Numbered from the stretch's first letter, positions 1 to 9,017 are shown. The stretch is 56,295 nt of DNA from an uncultured Eudoraea sp. (GCA_947258405.1 CAMYIE010000018.1:1-56295); one strand, 5' to 3'. Numbers and translations: made by a program. The notes: generated from the letters alone by a model not told the origin.

Positions 1-30
1 AAAGCTAAGCGGTTTTGTATTTGCAAAGGG

Positions 31-142
31 GAGTGTTAAGGATCAGCGCGAGCTAATCCTGTTTATAAAAAATCAAAACGCAGCTTTGAGGATTTTTTAG
101 TACCAACATTGAGTGCCAAGGATCAGCGCCAGGTAATCCTGT
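31..142. repeat. Pair of imperfect 32-bp direct repeats
   Basis: Copies lie at 31-62 and 111-142. Both share the cores AAGGATCAGCGC and TAATCCTGT and differ at four positions. Each contains an inverted AGGAT/ATCCT pair. A third, weaker copy ending in AGGTAATCCTGT lies at 4313-4341. The function is unknown; a family of short intergenic repeats or the tail of an element left of the window are both possible. Confidence 0.55.
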
Positions 143-156
143 CGCGATCACTACAT

Positions 157-191
157 TTAAAAAACCACGCAGAAAATGCATGGTTTTTTAA
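157..191. terminator. Bidirectional terminator-like hairpin
   Basis: An 11-bp perfect stem (157-167 with 181-191) is formed by TTAAAAAACCA and its complement, with an inner GCA/TGC pairing and a GAAAA loop. The A run on one side and T run on the other would serve as a U tract in either direction. It could stop the minus-strand lipoprotein gene at 315-836 or a gene left of the window. A second A/T-flanked hairpin lies at 67-98. Confidence 0.6.
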
Positions 192-314
192 TTGCAGCCA
201 AGAGAGAATAGGATCACATTTAAGAAATCCTTCGTACCACAACCCCTGGGCGGAGGTGGATGTTGCCCTTACCTTAATGAATTGAGAAATTTTCAATAAT
301 AAATAGGCAATCGG

Positions 315-836
315 CTAAGTTCTTGCCAAACTTAGTTCAACCTCTGCTGGATCTGGTGTTCCATCCCCATTAAAGTCAAATTCTGCAGGACCTCCAATGG
401 ACAAAGTATTGTTGCCTGATGTAAGCTGTACCCTATAATATTCCCAATCATCTGGATCATCACCATCAAAACGCACCACTAAAAGGTCTTCATCAAAACA
501 GAAATCCCCGGCTGAACTATCGCTAGGCCCATCAGATTCGCTAATATTCAGGGTAAATCCACCGCCAGATTGAATTGACAATGTGACCGTGCCTCCTTCT
601 GCCACAACATTCACCGTTTGTATGGGATCAGATGTGGTGAAAAAAGTGGCACTCGTAGCCACCCAGTTTCCTGAAATATCTGCAATGGACAAATTGGTGC
701 CCTGTAAGGAGCAGTCTGAGTCATCGCCCCCCTTATCATTACAGGAACATAAAGGAACAACAATCAGTGACAGCATAAGCAAATACAATGGAAATCTAAT
801 TTTTTTAAAAGCGGAAAAATAACTTTTACTTCTCAT
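315..836 (-). CDS. Lipocalin-like lipoprotein
   Basis: This 173-residue exported protein has a basic N-terminus, a hydrophobic segment (about 17-29) and a lipobox ending LCSC at about residue 32, so it should be lipid-anchored in the envelope. The mature part begins with ISGNWVAT, the opening typical of Bacteroidota lipocalin-like proteins (a beta-barrel fold that usually binds small hydrophobic ligands). Near the C-terminus (154-165) the sequence DFNGDGTPDPAE matches a canonical EF-hand calcium loop (Dx[DN]xDGxxDxxE). It is transcribed away from the hybrid regulator gene that starts at 1060. The ligand is unknown. The lipoprotein assignment is secure; the fold assignment rests on sequence feel and is moderate. 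Confidence 0.75.
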   Translation of the reverse strand: MRSKSYFSAFKKIRFPLYLLMLSLIVVPLCSCNDKGGDDSDCSLQGTNLSIADISGNWVATSATFFTTSDPIQTVNVVAEGGTVTLSIQSGGGFTLNISESDGPSDSSAGDFCFDEDLLVVRFDGDDPDDWEYYRVQLTSGNNTLSIGGPAEFDFNGDGTPDPAEVELSLART

Positions 837-1059
837 TTTTTATGATTTTTAAGGTTACTTGAATTAACGTGTTATATCTTTTCGTTTTCATCCATAAAAG
901 TAGTTTACAAAAGAAATGGTCCTTGCTACAGATGTTCCAATTTTTAATACTCAGGTTACCTCTTTCCATTTCATTTTCAGTAGAATCATGGATAGGAGTA
1001 TATGGTAGACGGATTTTACTATTATCTTAGTGGAAGAGTCATTAACCCATGCAACCAAC

Positions 1060-4000
1060 ATGAGAAAGCTTTTTCTTCTTGGTTCATTTAGTCTTTTTTG
1101 TTGGATGGCCCATGCCCAGCTGCAATCAAAGGTTGACAGCCTGTCGCAGTTACTTGAGCAAAACCGTAATCAGGATACAACAATGGTTGGGCTTCTATTG
1201 GATATGGCGAATATCTATAGAGGTATAAATTTGGACACCTCCTATATTTACGCAAAAAGAGCTTACAGTGTAGCCTCTTACATTGGCTATGCTTATGGTA
1301 TGGCATCTGCCGATAAAATCAAGGGCACCTGTTTTCTTTATTCCGGAGAAATGGACAGTAGCATCTTTTACTATACAAAAGGCCAGAAGTTATTCCAGAA
1401 AATTGGGGATTTGGATGGGGTGCATGATATTAATTACAATTTGGGCCTGATGTACGCATCCATAGCCGAATACGACAAGGCCATATTCTTTTACCAAAAA
1501 GATTTTACCTATCGAAATGAAATTAGGGATACCCTCGGTATTGCTGACGGCTATCTAAATATGGGAGCTGTCTATCTGTATAAAGGAGACAATCAAAACG
1601 CATATAAAAATTTTACGGCCTCTATACCATATTTCGAAGCAGTCGGGGATGATTTATCTGTTGCCAAGGTGAATTTTAATTTGGGCACCATACAATGGAA
1701 TTATAGCAATTATGACTTGGCGCTCAATGATTTTTTCGTATCACTTAATGTCTTTGAGAAAGAAGGAGATCAGTATTTGTTAGCTAGTTGTTATGAAAAT
1801 ATTGCCGGAGTTTATGAGAATCTGGAAAACTATGAAAACGCCCTGAAATATTATAGAGCTTCACTTCAGCACAGTCGGGACGTGGGAGATGCCAGACTTA
1901 CGGCGTCCAACTACCACAGTTTGGGGGTGGTAATGGACAAATATATACAACAGGATTCCGCTTTATACTATTTTTCTAAAAGCCTCAAGCTGTCTGAGAA
2001 AGGGAATTTTAAAGACTTGACCAGTCAAAATTATCACAGTTTGGGTGTCTTGTATGGGAAGACAAATGCCTCAAAAGGAATTTCATTCCTCAATATGAGT
2101 ATTTCGCTAAAAAAAGCTATTGATTCGGACAATTTCAATATCGCCACCTCTCTTTATGAATTGGGCGAGATATACTCCGGTCAAGGTCAGTTTTCTAAAG
2201 CAAAAAAAAGCCTTGAGGAGGGATGGAGGGTTGCACAGTTAACCGAATCCAAAGAAATAAAAAGCAAGCTATCCTATGCCCTATATGAACTCAACAAGAA
2301 CATAGACAATGTAACCAACGCTCTTGCTTACCTTGAGCGATATCAGATATTCAAGGATAGTATTTTTGATGATGAAACAAACAAAAATATTGTTGCACGA
2401 GAGATACAATACGAAACCGCTAAAAAAGACAGGCAAATAGAATTTTTGACCAAAGAAAGGGAGATAAAACAAGCAGAGGTAGTCGCCCAGGAAGCCTTAC
2501 TAATGCAAAAAACAACGCAAAGAAATTTGCTTTTGGCGGGAATAGCTTCGGTTCTTATTATTTCATTGCTCCTTTTTAGAAACTACAAAGTTAAGCTGCG
2601 AACCAAAGAACTGGTGAATAAAAAACAACAAGAGTTTGTGAACTTGCGATCGCGATTCTTTGCCAACGTATCACATGAATTCCGAACTCCTCTTACTTTG
2701 ATCTTGGGGCCTTTAAAAGATTTGTTGGCCTCGGAGGAAGAACACTCACAGCGCAAACAGAGTTATGATTTGATGAAAAGAAATAGCGAAAAACTATTGG
2801 ACCTTGTAAACCAGTTGTTGGATTTGGCCAAGCTTGAAGCCGGTGCCTTGCCCCTTCAGGTGGCTGAAGGGAATCTAAAAAATTCTTTGAAAACAATAAC
2901 GTCTTCCTTTAGTTCATGGGCCAACCATCAAAATATTACTTTCCACATAAATATTTCCAGGGAAATAGGAATTGGGTGGTTTGATGGTGACGCTCTTGAA
3001 AAGATCATCAACAACCTTTTATTTAATGCTTTTAAATTTACACCTGAGGGTGGCACGATTCAATTTAATGCTTTGTTAGTTGTCAGCAACAAAGAAGGGG
3101 AAGGGCAGTTATTGGAAATAGAGATAATGGATTCGGGCAAAGGAATTACCCACTCCGAATTGGATAAGATTTTTGATCGGTTCCATCAGGCCTCAGCATC
3201 TCAGTATGAGATAAATACAGGAACAGGTATCGGTCTTGCCTTGGTAAAGGAATTGACAGATTTGCATCATGGAAGTGTCTCCGTTGAAAGTGAGGAAGTA
3301 AAGGGAACCGTTTTTAAGGTCTTATTGCCTATGGACAAAGAGCAGTTTACTGAAGATGAAATAATATCTGATAAAACACAAGTGCTCAAGACCAATAAAA
3401 GTACGCTGGGCATTCCCGATAATCCTTTGAAACAGGTCGATGTGGAACATAAAAGTGCAAAAGATAATCCACTGCTACTAATTGTGGAGGACAATGATGA
3501 CGTCAGATCCTATGTAAAAAATAGCCTTGGACAGGCATTCCAAATAAAAGAAGCTGTTAATGGTTATAAAGGGGTCAAAAAAGCGCAAAAAATTGTTCCG
3601 GATCTTATTATTAGCGATGTAATGATGCCGGGTATGGATGGTCTGTCGCTTTGCAAAACACTAAAGAAAGATGAACGAACCAGTCACATCCCTATTATAT
3701 TGCTCACTGCCCTGGCCTCACAAGTATCGAAAGTGGAAGGGATAGAAACCGGAGCAGATGCCTACATTATTAAACCTTTCGATAAGAAAGAGCTGATCGC
3801 TCTGGCAAAAAATCTAATTGGTCAGCGCCGTCATTTACGTGAAAAGTATAGCCGACAATTGACTTTTCAACCAAAGCTCGTGGCCGTTACCTCAACAGAT
3901 GAGCATTTTCTTGAAAAGGTTATTCAGATATTGGAACGATCTTTAGACGATGCTACATTTAGTGTCGAAGAACTAGCGAAAGAGACCGGAATGAGTCGTA

Positions 4001-4224
4001 CTCAGTTGTTTAGAAAAATGAAAGCTTTGATAGATCAATCACCCCAGGATTTTGTCAGGGATTTTAGGTTAAAAAGAGCCGCGCAACTACTTCAAAGAAG
4101 AGTCGGGAATGTATCGGAAATAGCCTATCAAGTGGGTTTTAACAATTTGTCCTATTTTTCAAAAAGGTTTAAGGAACTTTTTGGGGAGACTCCTTCGGAA
4201 TATTATCGCAATAATGGACACTAA
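1060..4224 (+). CDS. Hybrid two-component sensor kinase with TPR repeats and AraC output
   Basis: One polypeptide of 1054 residues combines sensing and transcription control. A signal peptide (MRKLFLLGSFSLFCW, cut after AHAQ) precedes tetratricopeptide repeats (about 30-420), probably periplasmic. A charged coiled coil (about 430-490) and one membrane span (about 505-525) follow. The cytoplasmic part has a HisKA domain with phospho-acceptor His539 in SHEFRTPL, an ATPase domain with the GTGIGLAL box, a receiver domain with Asp853 in ISDVMMPGMDG, and an AraC-type DNA-binding domain at the C-terminus. Such one-protein systems commonly control nearby carbohydrate or envelope genes; TPR rather than beta-propeller sensing is a known variant. 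The ATG at 1060 is preferred over an in-frame GTG at 1030 because only it places the signal peptide at the N-terminus. Confidence 0.93.
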   Translation: MRKLFLLGSFSLFCWMAHAQLQSKVDSLSQLLEQNRNQDTTMVGLLLDMANIYRGINLDTSYIYAKRAYSVASYIGYAYGMASADKIKGTCFLYSGEMDSSIFYYTKGQKLFQKIGDLDGVHDINYNLGLMYASIAEYDKAIFFYQKDFTYRNEIRDTLGIADGYLNMGAVYLYKGDNQNAYKNFTASIPYFEAVGDDLSVAKVNFNLGTIQWNYSNYDLALNDFFVSLNVFEKEGDQYLLASCYENIAGVYENLENYENALKYYRASLQHSRDVGDARLTASNYHSLGVVMDKYIQQDSALYYFSKSLKLSEKGNFKDLTSQNYHSLGVLYGKTNASKGISFLNMSISLKKAIDSDNFNIATSLYELGEIYSGQGQFSKAKKSLEEGWRVAQLTESKEIKSKLSYALYELNKNIDNVTNALAYLERYQIFKDSIFDDETNKNIVAREIQYETAKKDRQIEFLTKEREIKQAEVVAQEALLMQKTTQRNLLLAGIASVLIISLLLFRNYKVKLRTKELVNKKQQEFVNLRSRFFANVSHEFRTPLTLILGPLKDLLASEEEHSQRKQSYDLMKRNSEKLLDLVNQLLDLAKLEAGALPLQVAEGNLKNSLKTITSSFSSWANHQNITFHINISREIGIGWFDGDALEKIINNLLFNAFKFTPEGGTIQFNALLVVSNKEGEGQLLEIEIMDSGKGITHSELDKIFDRFHQASASQYEINTGTGIGLALVKELTDLHHGSVSVESEEVKGTVFKVLLPMDKEQFTEDEIISDKTQVLKTNKSTLGIPDNPLKQVDVEHKSAKDNPLLLIVEDNDDVRSYVKNSLGQAFQIKEAVNGYKGVKKAQKIVPDLIISDVMMPGMDGLSLCKTLKKDERTSHIPIILLTALASQVSKVEGIETGADAYIIKPFDKKELIALAKNLIGQRRHLREKYSRQLTFQPKLVAVTSTDEHFLEKVIQILERSLDDATFSVEELAKETGMSRTQLFRKMKALIDQSPQDFVRDFRLKRAAQLLQRRVGNVSEIAYQVGFNNLSYFSKRFKELFGETPSEYYRNNGH

Positions 4225-4598
4225 AAATAGGGATACACAACAGATTTGCATACCTGGTTAGGGGATAATGTCAGCAAAGTGATGCCCTGGGATCACCGAT
4301 TTAGTTTACCCATGCCAAATGCAGGTGGAAGGTAATCCTGTTTAGTAGGATCTATTGGCACTGGTCTTAGTGTTTTGTACATACCCGTGGAAGAGGTAGG
4401 TTGACAAACAGGAGGACCAGAGCTCTATATCTGGCTTACCTTTTAATAATCATCATTCGCAGAACAGTTATGAAGTATAATATGTATTAAACTAAAAACT
4501 CGCCCAGAATGGAAATTCTTGAGAAGGAAACAGTTAATAGTTATTCTTGTTCTCTACCCGAATATTCATATTTTCGATCTTTGAACTTTTATTCAAAA
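4225..4598. other. Intergenic stretch with degenerate repeat
   Basis: No gene is seen between the regulator and the next exported protein. The segment 4313-4442 resembles 113-273: it shares TGCCAA, AGGTAATCCTGT, a GTAC-(4-9)-CCNTGG-GAGGT block and a closing CTTACCTT. The upstream in-frame ATG at 4509 adds 30 residues that would bury the signal peptide, so it is not used. Confidence 0.4.
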
Positions 4599-5291
4599 AT
4601 GAAGCAAAGAAGGTATATTCTAATTCTAATTTTCACCGGCTTCATTATAGACGGAAGCTTCGCACAGGAATTAAGGACTCAGTTCGGTGACGTCTACTAC
4701 GATGTAAATATGCATAGAGGCCAGTATAATGGAACTCTGGGCTCCCCATATCTAAATGAGGTCTTTGTACCTTGTAAGATTAATGAGATACCTGAGACGC
4801 AGCTGGCCCGATTTAACGCTTATAACGGAACTGTAGAAGTGAAGATCTCCAAAACAAAAGTGGTACTTCTTGGCGATGCAGTAACCTATATCATCAGATT
4901 GAATGATGGGTCCGGAAAAACATACTATACGGGGAATTACTATGATTCTAAAGGAGAATTGAAAAACTCTTTCTTCGAATTGATTCACGAGTCTGATGCC
5001 TTTGATCTCTATCTAAAGGAAAATATCAAATACAACAAGGCAGTAAAGGCAGAAGGATATAAAGATGCTGAACCGCCCAGTTTTAAAAAGGCTGATGGGT
5101 CGTATTTTATTACAGATCTTTGGGAAAAAACCCCCAGACTGGTATTGTTGCCAAAGAGGACGAGTGCCTTCATGGAATTGTTTCCCGGCCAGGCCAAAGC
5201 TTTAAAGAAATTTAGCAGGGAGCAGAAATTAAAGCTCGACAATGCAGAAGACCTGGTTCAAATAATAAACCATGCCCTCTTATTAAATTGA
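4599..5291 (+). CDS. Exported hypothetical protein
   Basis: The product has 230 residues when started at the ATG at 4599, which puts a clean signal peptide (MKQRRYILILIFTGFII, cut after SFAQ) at the N-terminus. The remainder is a soluble, mixed alpha/beta sequence with several aromatic residues and no cysteine pair, catalytic signature or membrane span that I recognise. The layout (short exported protein, YYTGNYYDSKG and a lysine-rich C-terminal helix) recalls many uncharacterised periplasmic proteins of Flavobacteriaceae. It converges on the acidic lipoprotein gene with only 7 bp between stops. No function is proposed. Confidence 0.75.
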   Translation: MKQRRYILILIFTGFIIDGSFAQELRTQFGDVYYDVNMHRGQYNGTLGSPYLNEVFVPCKINEIPETQLARFNAYNGTVEVKISKTKVVLLGDAVTYIIRLNDGSGKTYYTGNYYDSKGELKNSFFELIHESDAFDLYLKENIKYNKAVKAEGYKDAEPPSFKKADGSYFITDLWEKTPRLVLLPKRTSAFMELFPGQAKALKKFSREQKLKLDNAEDLVQIINHALLLN

Positions 5292-5298
5292 TTCCTAA

Positions 5299-5850
5299 TT
5301 ACTCTACCGTTACCGAAAAGGTCTGAGCAATATCCGTTTCGCCTCCGGCATTAGACGCCGTACCATCGTTTGGTTTGGTAGGTTCATGCCTTAAGGTTAC
5401 CGCCAGGGTAGCAGCTCCGGGTTCCCTTGTGGTCAGTAGAAAAACCAGTCCAACCGGATTTCCATTCCCATCTACGTCGTTATAGATCACGTTATCAATA
5501 CTTCCGGTAACCGTGTAGAAGAACTGATGTTCCTCTGCCTCTTCTTCAACTTCTTCTGTAATGTCTTCGGCGGGATTTTCTGTTTCGTTCAACAATTCAA
5601 TACTTCCCTCATAGGTAGTAAAATCTCCCAAGTTACCGGAAACATTCACCACAGGCGCGTTGGGCCCGTCACCATCCAAATCCTGTGATTGCAAGGTGAT
5701 AGAGGTGCCACCTCCCTGTGGGGTTAATGTAATAGTCAATGTAGTGATGACTTCTTCTTCATTTACAATTTGCGGTCCTTCATCATCGTCTGAACAGGAA
5801 AAGGCAAAAATGCCGGCGGTGAGGAGGAAGAATAGTTTAAAATGTTTCAT
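5299..5850 (-). CDS. Acidic lipoprotein of a TonB-receptor operon
   Basis: This is a 183-residue lipoprotein (lipobox FAFSC, Cys19, followed by SDDDEGP, the usual acidic outer-membrane sorting stretch in Bacteroidota). The body is very acidic, with a Glu-rich run near 100-107 and glycine/aspartate-rich turns (DLDGDG, NDVDGNGN) that could bind divalent cations. Family members in Flavobacteria are often labelled type 1 periplasmic binding fold superfamily protein and sit next to TonB receptors, as here. It is the last gene of the minus-strand operon, 20 bp after the receptor. The likely role is surface or periplasmic capture of the receptor's substrate; a metal is inferred, not shown. Confidence 0.8.
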   Translation of the reverse strand: MKHFKLFFLLTAGIFAFSCSDDDEGPQIVNEEEVITTLTITLTPQGGGTSITLQSQDLDGDGPNAPVVNVSGNLGDFTTYEGSIELLNETENPAEDITEEVEEEAEEHQFFYTVTGSIDNVIYNDVDGNGNPVGLVFLLTTREPGAATLAVTLRHEPTKPNDGTASNAGGETDIAQTFSVTVE

Positions 5851-5870
5851 AGCTGTAATTGTATTAAAGA

Positions 5871-8270
5871 TTAATATTTTAGATTTATTTGTAAAATTAT
5901 ATTTCTACCCAGGTCGTCTGCGAAATAGCGCAAACGATTAAGGTAGTCTCTATAGCTCGTGTTAAAAAGGTTGTTAACGGTAAGTCCGATGCCTAGTTTA
6001 GTCTGTTGGCTTAGCGTAAAATCCATTTTTCCGTAGAGCCCCATCAAGTGGTATGCATCGGGTGGTGTATTGATTTCAAGGACTACTTCCTGCTGTTGCT
6101 CTGGAGAGAATACCGTGATATTGGGGGGGAATTCGTTCTGTCTGAAAGAATAAAAACTCTCTAAGCCTATCTCAAACCCATTCCACTCCGGTCTGCTATA
6201 AGAGATTCTGTTGGTGGTATTTGGAGCAGGCATATTAATCAAAGCGATATCTGATGTTGTATCTTTTCCTTTCACCAGTGAAAATCGATGTTCTGTACGC
6301 CAATTCGATGCCCAGTCTATGTAGGCAGACAGGTCTAACCCCAATAATCTGGCATCTGTCTGTCGATATTCCCATACCGGAAAAGCACCACGGATGGTAA
6401 ATTCTACGCCTGTGGGTTCCAACAATATGAAGTCACTTACAAAATTTGCATAAGGTTCAAATACAAATCCCCATTTGTTCAGATTCTTTTCAAATGATAA
6501 AGCAATTTTGTTAGAAGTTTCACTGTCAATCCTCAGATCGCCCAGTTCAATTCGTGCAGCCGAATGATGCAATCCATCGCTGAAAAGCTCTGAAGGGTTT
6601 GGGGCACGCTGTGCCAAGGTATAATTAAATCTAAAATCGGTGCTTCCATTTACCTTATACCTGGCACCTGCGGTGGCAGAAAAATTATGATATTCAAATA
6701 CAGGATTCGTGAGCAATTGATTGCCGATATTCTCAACAACGATATCGGCAAAATCCTGGTCATATCCCCGTTCCAACCATCGTGAGATCCTATAGAATTT
6801 AAGTGCGTCAATTCGATTGTAATCATATCTTGCCCCGGCTTCAACCAACACATGGTCGGTCCATTGATATTCCCCAATGGCGAATCCACCTATGTCGTAT
6901 TTCTCGTAGTCGGGGATCAAACGTCTGACACCGGTATCCGGATTGGCAAAATTGTCCTGATATCTCCCCAGCAGTCCCACACGGACAGTATATTCGTTAT
7001 TTGCATCCCATTTAAAATCGGTATTCAATGTTTGGGTGGTCAATTCAAGATCGATAGCGGGCGTATTTCTGTCATCCCCCACGCGAACATCAAATTCAAG
7101 TCGATTATTACGTTGAAAATCGTACTGGAAATTCCATCTGCCTACACCTTCAAAACGTTTATATGCATTGAGCTTACCCAGATGATGGGTTACTTCTTGT
7201 CTGGGAGGTACAATATCGTAGGTAAACGGTTCTATAATTAGAGGCTGCATACTATTGATACTCCTGATAAGATCATCTACATTTCCAATATGAGAAGCCC
7301 TTAATATTCCTATATCCGCATCGAAATAAGAATACCAGGCGTCCCAACCCCAGGTAAAATTCTTTTTGCCAAATCTGAAAGTAAAGGCGGTTTCCTGAAC
7401 CCCTGTATTGGAAAGCACATAGTCTGGTGCTTCCCGGTCTCCCAGTCTTTTGTAGGAAGCCTGACCCTTTACAAACCAGCCTTCTTCAAACACCTTGGTA
7501 AGCTCTGTACTGATATTTCCGCCGCGACCATTGGTCATCCCATTTAAGACTGTCTTTCCAAAAAGAGTATCCCTAAGTGTTTTAAAGGTCTGTTCCATAA
7601 GGATTACTCCACCAATAGCATCACCACCGTATTGCAGCGCCGATGCACCCTTGATCACTGAAACTGAACCGGCTGAATTGATGTCCACGTTTGGAGCGTG
7701 CTCATCACCCCATTCCATATCCTGCATTCTAACGCCATCGTTCAAAATGAGAACCCTACTCCCATTAAGACCGTGTATTACAGGTTTTACGATGTTAGCG
7801 CCAGTATTAAGAGAAGAAACCCCACTAATTTCCTTTAAAGCATCGCCAAGGCTGGCACTGCTGTAAAATTCAAGGGTAGTTGTCTTCAACTGTTGTTCCT
7901 GAGCTGTCCGCGTTTTATCTTCCACAAGCTCTCCCATTACCTTAACCTCTTCCAGTTCTTCGATATGATGTTCTAATAATAGATCCTGAACTAAATTCCC
8001 ATCCAATACAATAGTCAGGAAGACCGGTTTACACTCAGGGTGTGAGACAACCAAAGTGTAAGACCCGGCACAAAGCCCTTTTACCAGATAAGATCCATCT
8101 TCTTTCGAATATGCGCTGATTCCCCGGCCCTGTACCTGAATCAGAGCGCCACTAAGAATAGAGTTGTCATGAAAATCTATGACCTTACCTGAGAGCGAAT
8201 AATTGCAATCCTGTCCAAATAGGATGGAATTAGATAAAATAAACAACAGAGCTGTAAACTTCTTGAACAT
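5871..8270 (-). CDS. TonB-dependent outer membrane receptor
   Basis: This 799-residue outer-membrane receptor imports a ligand with energy from TonB/ExbBD. A signal peptide (MFKKFTALLFILSNSILFGQ) is followed by a carboxypeptidase-regulatory-like domain (about 24-100), a plug domain (about 120-225, with IVKPVIHGLNGSRVLILNDGV and YGGDAIGGVI) and a beta-barrel ending in aromatic LQINLKY. The plug resembles ZnuD-like and heme/metal receptors, including the conserved GDEHAPNVD stretch with a possible metal-binding acidic/His motif. It lies between a small CxxC protein and an acidic lipoprotein on the same strand. The ATG at 8270 gives the signal peptide; an ATG 33 bp upstream does not. Zinc or another transition metal is the favoured but unproven substrate. 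Confidence 0.9.
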   Translation of the reverse strand: MFKKFTALLFILSNSILFGQDCNYSLSGKVIDFHDNSILSGALIQVQGRGISAYSKEDGSYLVKGLCAGSYTLVVSHPECKPVFLTIVLDGNLVQDLLLEHHIEELEEVKVMGELVEDKTRTAQEQQLKTTTLEFYSSASLGDALKEISGVSSLNTGANIVKPVIHGLNGSRVLILNDGVRMQDMEWGDEHAPNVDINSAGSVSVIKGASALQYGGDAIGGVILMEQTFKTLRDTLFGKTVLNGMTNGRGGNISTELTKVFEEGWFVKGQASYKRLGDREAPDYVLSNTGVQETAFTFRFGKKNFTWGWDAWYSYFDADIGILRASHIGNVDDLIRSINSMQPLIIEPFTYDIVPPRQEVTHHLGKLNAYKRFEGVGRWNFQYDFQRNNRLEFDVRVGDDRNTPAIDLELTTQTLNTDFKWDANNEYTVRVGLLGRYQDNFANPDTGVRRLIPDYEKYDIGGFAIGEYQWTDHVLVEAGARYDYNRIDALKFYRISRWLERGYDQDFADIVVENIGNQLLTNPVFEYHNFSATAGARYKVNGSTDFRFNYTLAQRAPNPSELFSDGLHHSAARIELGDLRIDSETSNKIALSFEKNLNKWGFVFEPYANFVSDFILLEPTGVEFTIRGAFPVWEYRQTDARLLGLDLSAYIDWASNWRTEHRFSLVKGKDTTSDIALINMPAPNTTNRISYSRPEWNGFEIGLESFYSFRQNEFPPNITVFSPEQQQEVVLEINTPPDAYHLMGLYGKMDFTLSQQTKLGIGLTVNNLFNTSYRDYLNRLRYFADDLGRNIILQINLKY

Positions 8271-8336
8271 ATTTAGGGGATAAATACAATGGGGGTATCC
8301 CATTTTACTGAGTACACAGAGTGATCAGAGAAATAT

Positions 8337-8630
8337 CTAGCTCACAGGGGGTGGGCGGCAGTAATAGTTACCTTTAAAAGAAGAAAGGTCATCAACTTCC
8401 TGGAAAAGTATTGTGCAAGTTGCTGTAAAAAATACTATTTCAGGAATTTCTGTTTCTGAAGTAAATAGTATTGAAGTGTGTTCCTGGATAACCACTGCCT
8501 CACATAGCTCACAATTCAACTGATCTTCCTCGGCCAGGTGGGCCAGGGGATGATAGCTTAAACTCTTCATTCCCAGGAAGAGAACAAGGAAAAATAGTGA
8601 GTAAAACTTCCGGTCGGGCATTTTGATCAT
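8337..8630 (-). CDS. Small exported CxxC protein upstream of TonB receptor
   Basis: A 97-residue product with an N-terminal hydrophobic segment (about 9-24), a CELC pair at about 40-43, two later cysteines and a proline-rich end (CRPPPVS). Small cysteine-bearing exported proteins ending in PPP are recurrent first genes of metal-related TonB-receptor operons in Bacteroidota, although this one does not match a family I can name with certainty. It is 66 bp upstream of the receptor on the same strand. The upstream sequence on the minus strand contains TAGTTTCG, one base off the -7 consensus, about 16 bp after a TTG. A metal-sensing or metal-binding job is inferred from the cysteines and context only. 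Confidence 0.65.
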   Translation of the reverse strand: MIKMPDRKFYSLFFLVLFLGMKSLSYHPLAHLAEEDQLNCELCEAVVIQEHTSILFTSETEIPEIVFFTATCTILFQEVDDLSSFKGNYYCRPPPVS

Positions 8631-8864
8631 CAGTGCGAAACTAAATCAATCTGTCCTAACAAGAAGTTAATATAGTGTTAATAGTCTTAATAGGACCTGT
8701 ATGCGATCAGGTCGATAAAGGCCTTATAGCCATTGGCGTAATCCGCCTAAATATTCCAAAATTTATGTGGGCTTTCTTCCTAAATAATAGTTAATCGTAA
8801 CCTTCGATGTAACATTCAGACTTCAAAGACGTCTATTAGGCAACAACATAAAACAAAATAGATC

Positions 8865-8972
8865 ATGAGACATTCAAATAAAAGCACTACTTCAAGAGGT
8901 TCCTTTCTTTTCTCTTCATTTCAGGGAAGTAAAAGAAACAATTGGAATACGGTTAGAAAGTATACCCATTAA
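8865..8972 (+). CDS. Possible 35-residue basic small protein
   Basis: An ATG-started frame of 35 codons begins MRHSNKSTTSRGS and ends RKYTH; it is rich in Ser, Lys, Arg and Asn, has no membrane span and no cysteine. A strong intrinsic terminator begins 18 bp after its stop, so a short transcript covering just this frame is plausible. The start follows an A-rich leader (AACAACATAAAACAAAATAG), like many Bacteroidota translation starts. I do not recognise the sequence. It may instead be part of a small RNA or a leader peptide. Confidence 0.45.
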   Translation: MRHSNKSTTSRGSFLFSSFQGSKRNNWNTVRKYTH

Positions 8973-8990
8973 TAAAAAATTGCACGATTG

Positions 8991-9017
8991 AAAAAGGGCC
9001 CTTGAGCCCTTTTTTTA
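8991..9017 (+). terminator. Strong intrinsic terminator
   Basis: AAAAAGGGC (8991-8999) pairs with GCCCTTTTT (9006-9014) around a CCTTGA loop and runs into a seven-T tract. It is the best terminator in the window and sits directly behind the 35-codon frame ending at 8972, with no other upstream plus-strand gene to serve. Confidence 0.85.

Larger units (their letters stand above)
1..314. other. Gene-free leading stretch with repeats and hairpins
   Basis: No convincing gene is seen in this stretch. It holds two imperfect direct repeats (31-62 and 111-142, 28 of 32 bases identical) starting 80 bp apart, each followed by an A/T-flanked hairpin (67-98 and 157-191). The rest, up to the stop of the minus-strand lipoprotein gene, carries no clear signal except a segment (about 230-275) resembling one behind the regulator gene at 4377-4442. 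Confidence 0.6.

Noticed and set aside
31-150. Possible tRNA or tRNA tail (AATCCTGTC resembles a T-arm end)
   Set aside because: No seven-base T-loop, anticodon arm or acceptor stem can be paired; the repeat does not fold as a cloverleaf.
583-822. 79-codon plus-strand frame opposite the first lipoprotein
   Set aside because: It covers the signal peptide region of the lipoprotein in antisense and has no features of its own.
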